Positions 48,198-52,618 of a stretch of DNA of 52,618 bases are shown here, one piece after another. The translations under genes were made by a program, and so were the position numbers. The notes under the pieces were generated by a model. The model was not told where the DNA came from. It saw nothing but the letters and a program-made list of their open reading frames with translations, and did no database searches. The stretch is from positions 1 through 52,618 of the forward strand of contig NZ_NBOC01000022.1 in NCBI RefSeq assembly GCF_002104455.1, in the 5' to 3' direction. Source of the DNA: Colwellia chukchiensis. GTDB taxonomy: Bacteria > Pseudomonadota > Gammaproteobacteria > Enterobacterales > Alteromonadaceae. How positions within the stretch are numbered: position 1 is the first letter of the stretch; each line of letters starts with the position of its first letter.

Positions 48198-49310
48198 TTA
48201 TGAGTTACTCGATTGCAGCATCACCATATCGTCGCGGTGAATAACAACTTTGCTGGGGCAACAACCTAATATGGTTGATATTTCATCACTTTTCACGCCT
48301 TTAATACGCTCAAGATCACGATAGCTATACTGACAGATACCTTTTGCGATACCTTGCTGGGAATTACCATCATAAATATCAATACAATCGCCAACATTAA
48401 AGCTACCCGCAAGCTTTATTACCCCAGACGGCAATAACGAAGCTCCTTGCTGTATGAGTGCATTAACAGCACCAGCATCTAAATAGACTTTACCACTACT
48501 TTTTAGGGTGTGCTTTAACCAATGTTTGCGCGCGCGCGTCGCACCTTGCTGGGCAAGAAAGTGGGTACCAGGGTTCTCGCCCCGCAGTATTGCTGCAAAT
48601 ACTGGGTCACGGCGACCATTTAAAATATAAGTGTCGATACCATTTTCAACCGCTTTTTCAGCCGCTTGGATTTTGGTTTTCATGCCGCCCGTGGCGATAT
48701 GGTTATTGGTTGCCCCTGCTAAGGCATAAATACTCGCATCGATTTTTGCAATTTCTGGTATCAACTGAGCATTTGGGTTTAGCCGTGGGTCTTGTTCAAA
48801 CACCCCATCAACATCGCTTAAAATAAATAAGCTATCAGCATCACTTACTAACGCAACTAACGCCGCTAAATTATCATTATCCCCCACCTTTAACTCTTCG
48901 GTTGCCACGGTATCATTTTCATTAACGATGGGAATGACACCATTTTGCAGTAATATTCTAATGGTGTTTTTGATATTCATGTAGCGTTGTCGATCTTTTA
49001 AATCGCCATGGGTGATCAATAATTGACTACAAGGAACGTCAAAAAAGCGCTGCCAATTGGCCATCATCTGCATTTGACCAACCGCAGCCATCGCTTGTTT
49101 GGTGGGTATCGAGGGGTTGGGCGAGCCGTGAGCAATCAAACCTCTACCCGCCGAAACACTGCCAGAGGAGACTAAAATAATTTCTTTGCCTGCTTGTTGG
49201 CATTGGCTGATAAAGCGCGCGATTGAAAGTAAATATTTACCACTACACCCTTGACCTTCAGGTGAAACCAAGGCACTACCAACCTTTATCACCACGCGAT
49301 TAAATTTCAT
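48198..49310 (-). CDS. proB: Glutamate 5-kinase
   Basis: ProB phosphorylates glutamate in the first step of proline synthesis and is feedback-inhibited by proline. The 370 residues comprise an amino-acid kinase domain (about 1-260; VVIKVGSALV, SSGSVSAGRGL, NENDTVATEELKVGDND) and a C-terminal PUA domain (about 275-365; GKVYLDAGAVNALIQQGASLLPSGV). It heads the proBA operon; the upstream region to 49798 is gene-free. Confidence 0.97.
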   Translation of the reverse strand: MKFNRVVIKVGSALVSPEGQGCSGKYLLSIARFISQCQQAGKEIILVSSGSVSAGRGLIAHGSPNPSIPTKQAMAAVGQMQMMANWQRFFDVPCSQLLITHGDLKDRQRYMNIKNTIRILLQNGVIPIVNENDTVATEELKVGDNDNLAALVALVSDADSLFILSDVDGVFEQDPRLNPNAQLIPEIAKIDASIYALAGATNNHIATGGMKTKIQAAEKAVENGIDTYILNGRRDPVFAAILRGENPGTHFLAQQGATRARKHWLKHTLKSSGKVYLDAGAVNALIQQGASLLPSGVIKLAGSFNVGDCIDIYDGNSQQGIAKGICQYSYRDLERIKGVKSDEISTILGCCPSKVVIHRDDMVMLQSSNS

Positions 49311-49798
49311 GATATCCCCTCATTATTTAAGTGCCTTAGCTTGCCTTGAAAAGTAACCCTTTGGCAATAAATTTTTCCATTAACCATAGACTTGTTTGCT
49401 ATTTTTTAATGCTTTATTGCATAAAAATGCTTAACTCATTATTTTGCTAAGCTAATACTGAAAACTACTCGCTTATTTTGCCGCTCAATAATTTAATGAT
49501 GCGTTTTTATCCATCTTGAATTATTGACTAAGCATATACTGCGTATATCTAACAACAAAAACATCGTGTGATATTTACCTCATAACTGGCACTTTTGTGA
49601 CTTTCATCACGATTTAGTATATCTTCACACATAAGTACTAACTCATTTTTTTACTCAGCACCTTGCTATGCAAACTTTAAGATTAACAAATACCTTAATC
49701 TTGCTATTATACGCAGATTAAAAAGTTTGCTTGTTAATTCAGTTAATGTCACTTGTTTTAGCTGATGCATTTTTGATACTAATTTTTGGGTCGCAACT
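49311..49798. other. Divergent intergenic region proB / yihG
   Basis: The 488 bases are AT-rich and must hold the proBA promoter (leftward) and the yihG promoter (rightward). Besides the CRP-like site listed below there is a perfect inverted repeat ATATAC-TGC-GTATAT at 49534-49548. No ORF is visible. Confidence 0.5.
49596..49611. promoter_or_regulatory. CRP-like binding site
   Basis: TGTGACTTTCATCACG matches the CRP consensus TGTGA-N6-TCACA at 9 of 10 defined positions. It lies about 190 bases upstream of yihG and about 290 upstream of proB. Whether it serves either gene cannot be told from the sequence. Confidence 0.5.
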
Positions 49799-50704
49799 AT
49801 GTTAAATTTTTTACCTAGTCCTATCATTGCCTGTCTTACGCTGCTATTTTACCTCTGCAATACTTTGCTTTGGCTGATCCCCATATTGGTGTTCTCATTA
49901 TTAAAGGCCTTAATTCCGTTACCTTTTTGGCAAAAAATCTTTAGCTATTTACTGGATCAAATGGCCAGCAACTGGGTATTTTTAAACACCTTTAATCAAA
50001 AATTATTCACCAAAACAAAAATTTCAGTCACCGGCCTTGAGCAATTAAAAATGAATGACTGGTATTTAGTCATTAGCAACCATCAAAGTTGGATTGATAT
50101 CTTAGTTTTACAGCGGGTGTTACATGGCAAAATTCCATTTCTGAAATTCTTTTTGAAAAAAGAATTAATCTATGTGCCATTTTTAGGTCTAGCATGGTGG
50201 GCGCTCGACTTTCCGTTTATGAAGCGATATAGCCAACATTTTCTTAAGCGCAACCCTCACCTTAAAGGCAAAGATATAGAAACCACCAAAAAGGCTTGCG
50301 AGAAATTCAAGCATAAGCCGGTCAGTGTCATGAACTTTATTGAAGGCACGCGCTTTACAACGGCAAAGCACCAACAACAAAACTCGCCGTTTAAAAAACT
50401 GTTAAAGCCTAAAGCTGGAGGCATTGGCTTTGTATTACAAGCCATGAAAGGTAACCTCAGTAAAGTGCTAGACGTCACCATTTACTACCCGGACGGTGAT
50501 CCGAATTTTTTTGATTTTATCGCTGGAAAGATAACACGCGTAAACATTGTCATCAAAACACAAGACATTGATGAATCACTCCAAGGCGACTATGTTAATG
50601 ATCGTGCGTATAAAATCCAGTTTCAAAAATGGGTCAACCAACTTTGGCTAGATAAAGATCAAACCTTGCTCGAACTCGAAGCACAAGCAAACAAGGATAA
50701 CTAA
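49799..50704 (+). CDS. yihG: Acyltransferase, YihG-like (PlsC family)
   Basis: This membrane-bound acyltransferase of 301 residues should transfer acyl groups to lysophosphatidic acid or a related lipid at the inner membrane. The catalytic HX4D motif is NHQSWID (His95, Asp100). The second block is FIEGTRFT and the third a PKAGGIGFVL segment. The sequences ALDFPFMKRYS and GKDIETTKKACEKF match E. coli YihG closely. One N-terminal hydrophobic helix (about 8-40) anchors it. Its stop overlaps the channel gene start by one base (TAATG), which suggests a coupled operon. Confidence 0.9.
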   Translation: MLNFLPSPIIACLTLLFYLCNTLLWLIPILVFSLLKALIPLPFWQKIFSYLLDQMASNWVFLNTFNQKLFTKTKISVTGLEQLKMNDWYLVISNHQSWIDILVLQRVLHGKIPFLKFFLKKELIYVPFLGLAWWALDFPFMKRYSQHFLKRNPHLKGKDIETTKKACEKFKHKPVSVMNFIEGTRFTTAKHQQQNSPFKKLLKPKAGGIGFVLQAMKGNLSKVLDVTIYYPDGDPNFFDFIAGKITRVNIVIKTQDIDESLQGDYVNDRAYKIQFQKWVNQLWLDKDQTLLELEAQANKDN

Positions 50705-51969
50705 TGCAGGCAATTATTACATCATGGTTAAGTGAGCAAGGTATTCATGCCAGTTATCTGACATTAGCAGCTAATTGTATTGGTGTACTACTGATCTTAA
50801 CCATAGCGGCCATTGGTTTTTATATCACTAAAAACACTGTGCTATCGGTTATTGATAAGATAATTCGTAACTCCAAGAATACTTGGGATGATCAGCTTTT
50901 TGAAAGCCAAGTATTTACCCGCGCCGCCACATTAGTCCCTTCGGTGTTAGTGCTATTATTAACACCGATATTTTTAGACGCTGACGCCGCGATCTCAGTA
51001 TTGCTCATACTCGTGGTAAGAATTGCGTTATGTTTTCAAGTGGCGCGCAGCATAAGTGCGATACTGAATGTCATCAATACCCTTTATCAACAAACCGCCA
51101 GCGAACGCTATTTACCGCTAAATTCAACATTACAAGTGATCAAGCTAGCCATTTATTTAGTGGCGGCCATCTTAGCCATCTCATTATTGTTAGACCGGTC
51201 ACCGTTATACTTATTAAGTGGTTTAGGCGCCTTAACCGCGGTACTAATTTTAGTGTTTCAAGACACCATCAAAGGTTTAGTGGCTAGCATACAAATTTCC
51301 GCCAATAGAATGGTGGCGCCGGGGGACTGGATTGAGCTGCCTAAATATGGCGCTGATGGTGATGTTATTGAAATAGGTATCAACACCGTCAAAGTCAGAA
51401 ACTTTGATAAAACTGTCACCACAGTACCCACCTATGCCTTAACGAGCGGCTCATTTAAAAACTGGCGTGGCATGTTTAGCTCTGATGGTCGCAGAATTAA
51501 ACGCGCCATCATCATAGATGTCAGTAGTATTAAGTTCTACAATCAGGCGCAACTTGACGAGTTAAAATCTGTGCAACTGCTTAGCGATTACCTTGAGAAA
51601 AAACTAGCAGAAATACAAGCACAAAAAACTGATTCAGAGCCAAATTCAGAGCTAACCGTTGCCACCATTAATAGTCGACAACTCACCAATATTGGTACCT
51701 TTAGGGCCTATATCACCGCGTATTTACAACAACACCCGAAAGTGCAAAAAAATATGACCTGCATGGTTAGGCAATTACCCGCAACAGAAGTAGGCTTGCC
51801 CATCGAGTTATATTGCTTTAGCAATGACAAAAAGTGGATCAACTACGAAGCCATTCAAGCGGATATATTTGACCACCTGTACGCCGCGGCCCCCCTGTTT
51901 GGTTTGCGGGTGTTTCAGCACCCGAGCGGTTACGACTGGCAACAGGCCAAGGTTAACGCTGACGCATAA
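50704..51969 (+). CDS. ybdG: Mechanosensitive channel, MscS family (YbdG-like)
   Basis: The 421-residue protein has about five hydrophobic helices and the MscS pore helix and beta domain (about 190-270: [22 protein letters not shown], then [32 protein letters not shown]). The block [19 protein letters not shown] matches E. coli YbdG, a miniconductance channel, rather than MscS itself. It releases solutes on osmotic downshock. Translation is coupled to yihG. Its 3' end overlaps the broken tesB by 17 bases, convergent. Confidence 0.9.
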   Translation: MQAIITSWLSEQGIHASYLTLAANCIGVLLILTIAAIGFYITKNTVLSVIDKIIRNSKNTWDDQLFESQVFTRAATLVPSVLVLLLTPIFLDADAAISVLLILVVRIALCFQVARSISAILNVINTLYQQTASERYLPLNSTLQVIKLAIYLVAAILAISLLLDRSPLYLLSGLGALTAVLILVFQDTIKGLVASIQISANRMVAPGDWIELPKYGADGDVIEIGINTVKVRNFDKTVTTVPTYALTSGSFKNWRGMFSSDGRRIKRAIIIDVSSIKFYNQAQLDELKSVQLLSDYLEKKLAEIQAQKTDSEPNSELTVATINSRQLTNIGTFRAYITAYLQQHPKVQKNMTCMVRQLPATEVGLPIELYCFSNDKKWINYEAIQADIFDHLYAAAPLFGLRVFQHPSGYDWQQAKVNADA

Positions 51970-52140
51970 CCCCTTCTTGCATAGTAGAGGCAACTAAAAC
52001 CCCCGCTTGGTTAAATATTTGCCCTCTAACTAAGCCTCTACCGCTGCTGGCCGAAGGGCTGTCAACACAATATAACAACCACTCATCAAGTCGGAAGGGT
52101 CGGTGGAACCACATGGAATGGTCGATAGTGGCTAATTGAA
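51953..52140 (-). pseudogene. tesB: Acyl-CoA thioesterase II, C-terminal fragment
   Basis: The minus strand encodes about 60 residues that match the end of Tes[21 protein letters not shown], then [34 protein letters not shown]. The [11 protein letters not shown] block contains the second hot-dog fold catalytic Asp. Continuing upstream (rightward) the homology stops near 52138 and an unrelated, AT-rich sequence begins, so more than three quarters of the gene is missing. The enzyme cannot be functional from this copy. The break may mark a deletion or a large rearrangement. Confidence 0.85.
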
Positions 52141-52378
52141 AGATGATTATTATATTGGATATCAGGTGAGTCCAACAGCAGAGTTTTCTCAATGGGCTGA
52201 AATTATCAAGGCTTTTATAGAGTATTATCGAGATGACAAGGTAGGTGTATTAAGAAGGCAAACACAATTTGCAGGAAAGCTAGCTGATTATTTATTTGTT
52301 TATCTAAAAAATTATTATCAAGCATCAGAAAATACAGTAGGTGAGTTACCTAATAAAATCGACCAGTTTTCCAGGTAG
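52136..52378 (+). pseudogene. Unidentified ORF fragment between tesB and IS256
   Basis: A frame of 80 codons (TTG at 52136) reads [19 protein letters not shown] and onward, rich in Tyr, Lys and Asp, helical in character. Its start crosses the tesB breakpoint and its TAG stop is inside the IS tip (GGTAGTG), so both ends are artificial. It is therefore probably an internal piece of a larger gene. I do not recognise the family. Low GC suggests foreign origin. Confidence 0.5.
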
Positions 52379-52618
52379 TGTTTAGAAATCTTTGTCATTT
52401 CAGTATTATTAATAAAATAGGAGTGACACATGACTCAATCTTTCGACTTCAACAAAGCATTAGCTGAACTTCAATCTGGTAAAGGTTTAACAGGTGAAGA
52501 TGGTGTTTTAACACCGCTTATCAAGCAATTAACCGAAGCCGCTTTAAAAGCGGAGCTAGAACAACACTTAGGAGCAGATCCCGAGCCTAATCGTAAGAAC
52601 GGTACAAGTAAGAAAACC
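52374..52618 (+). mobile_element. IS256-family insertion sequence, 5' part (runs off the window)
   Basis: The element starts with the tip GGTAGTGTTTAGAAATC at 52374 and continues past the window end. Its first 56 bases up to the start codon are nearly identical to the inverted copy ending at 5684. Only this left part can be seen, so I cannot say whether the copy is complete. Confidence 0.88.
52430..52618 (+). CDS. IS256-family transposase, N-terminal part
   Basis: From the ATG at 52430 (AGGAG eight bases upstream) 63 codons are present and the frame is still open at the window edge. The product begins MTQSFDFNKALAELQSGKGL and continues through LTPLIKQLTEAALKAELEQHLG and a basic stretch, which is the typical N-terminus of mutator/IS256 transposases; the AELEQHLG helix is strongly conserved. 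The catalytic DDE residues lie beyond the window. No internal stop is seen. Confidence 0.88.
   Translation, partial: MTQSFDFNKALAELQSGKGLTGEDGVLTPLIKQLTEAALKAELEQHLGADPEPNRKNGTSKKT

Noticed and set aside
49534-49548. Perfect repeat ATATAC-TGC-GTATAT as a defined operator
   Set aside because: Symmetrical, but it matches no regulator motif I can name with confidence, and such AT-rich repeats arise by chance in this region.
52136-52378. The 80-codon ORF as an intact small gene
   Set aside because: Its start lies across the tesB breakpoint and its stop comes from the IS tip, so both ends are artificial; it is listed as a fragment only.
1-52618. CRISPR arrays, tRNA/rRNA genes, prophage, integron attC arrays or biosynthetic clusters
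   Set aside because: I looked for regular spaced repeats, tRNA-like cloverleafs and phage or integrase genes and found none. GTTGTAGGCGG near 5170 looked attC-like but lacks the paired core site.

Overview
The window looks like a chromosomal segment of a marine gammaproteobacterium in the Alteromonadales, most like Colwelliaceae (Colwellia/Thalassotalea type). This is inferred from moderate-to-low GC, typical protein variants, and gene orders such as gmk-rpoZ-spoT-ridA-trmH-recG, ubiE-ubiJ-ubiB and ilvGMEDA with ilvY/ilvC. Most of the window is ordinary core genome. Family assignments come from reading motifs and remembered homologues; no search was run.

Layout. 1-5033: a two-subunit solute:Na+ symporter (minus strand), divergent from a cNMP/CBS/DUF294 regulator and a DEDDh exonuclease. 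5034-9457: an AT-rich accessory islet. It holds a chimeric IS256-family remnant, a lipoprotein gene cut by that IS, two exported proteins of unknown function (one barrel-like), and a REP-associated (RAYT) transposase with a duplicated 3' fragment. 9458-18447: greB, an OmpA-like lipoprotein, a large M16 peptidase lipoprotein, an SDR, a periplasmic cyclophilin, a DUF445 membrane protein and an aspartate/aromatic aminotransferase. 18747-25404: the gmk-rpoZ-spoT-ridA-trmH-recG cluster. 25535-29109: ubiE-ubiJ-ubiB and a DUF1456 gene. 29125-35098: a diguanylate cyclase, rep helicase, ubiK, a tandem universal stress protein and a SulP transporter. 35379-46799: branched-chain amino acid synthesis (ilvG-ilvM-ilvE-ilvD-ilvA on the minus strand, then comM, ilvY and ilvC). 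46932-49310: proBA. 49799-51969: yihG-type acyltransferase and a YbdG-like MscS channel. 51953-52618: a broken end with a 3' fragment of tesB, an unidentified ORF fragment and the 5' end of an IS256-family element that runs off the window.

How the genes work together. IlvG/M, IlvC, IlvD and IlvE make valine, leucine and isoleucine, and IlvA feeds the isoleucine branch. I read a short leader peptide packed with Ile/Val/Leu codons upstream of ilvG, followed by a 12-bp GC-rich hairpin and an alternative antiterminator pairing, which together form a classical translational attenuator. A perfect palindrome between ilvY and ilvC is the likely IlvY operator. RidA, which removes the reactive enamine/imine released by IlvA-type enzymes, is encoded in the spoT cluster. 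UbiE, UbiJ, UbiB and UbiK belong to the ubiquinone pathway.

The most unusual parts are the two IS256-related sites. At the left one (5347-5684), a 3' transposase fragment is fused, through a 10-base shared sequence, to the inverted 5' end of a second copy. The right one (52374 onward) presents the same IS end in opposite orientation about 47 kb away. Each IS end supplies the stop codon of a truncated neighbouring reading frame. No CRISPR array, tRNA, rRNA or prophage was seen, and no clearly new multi-gene defence or biosynthetic system was found. The exported pair at 6315-7609 is the best candidate for unknown biology.
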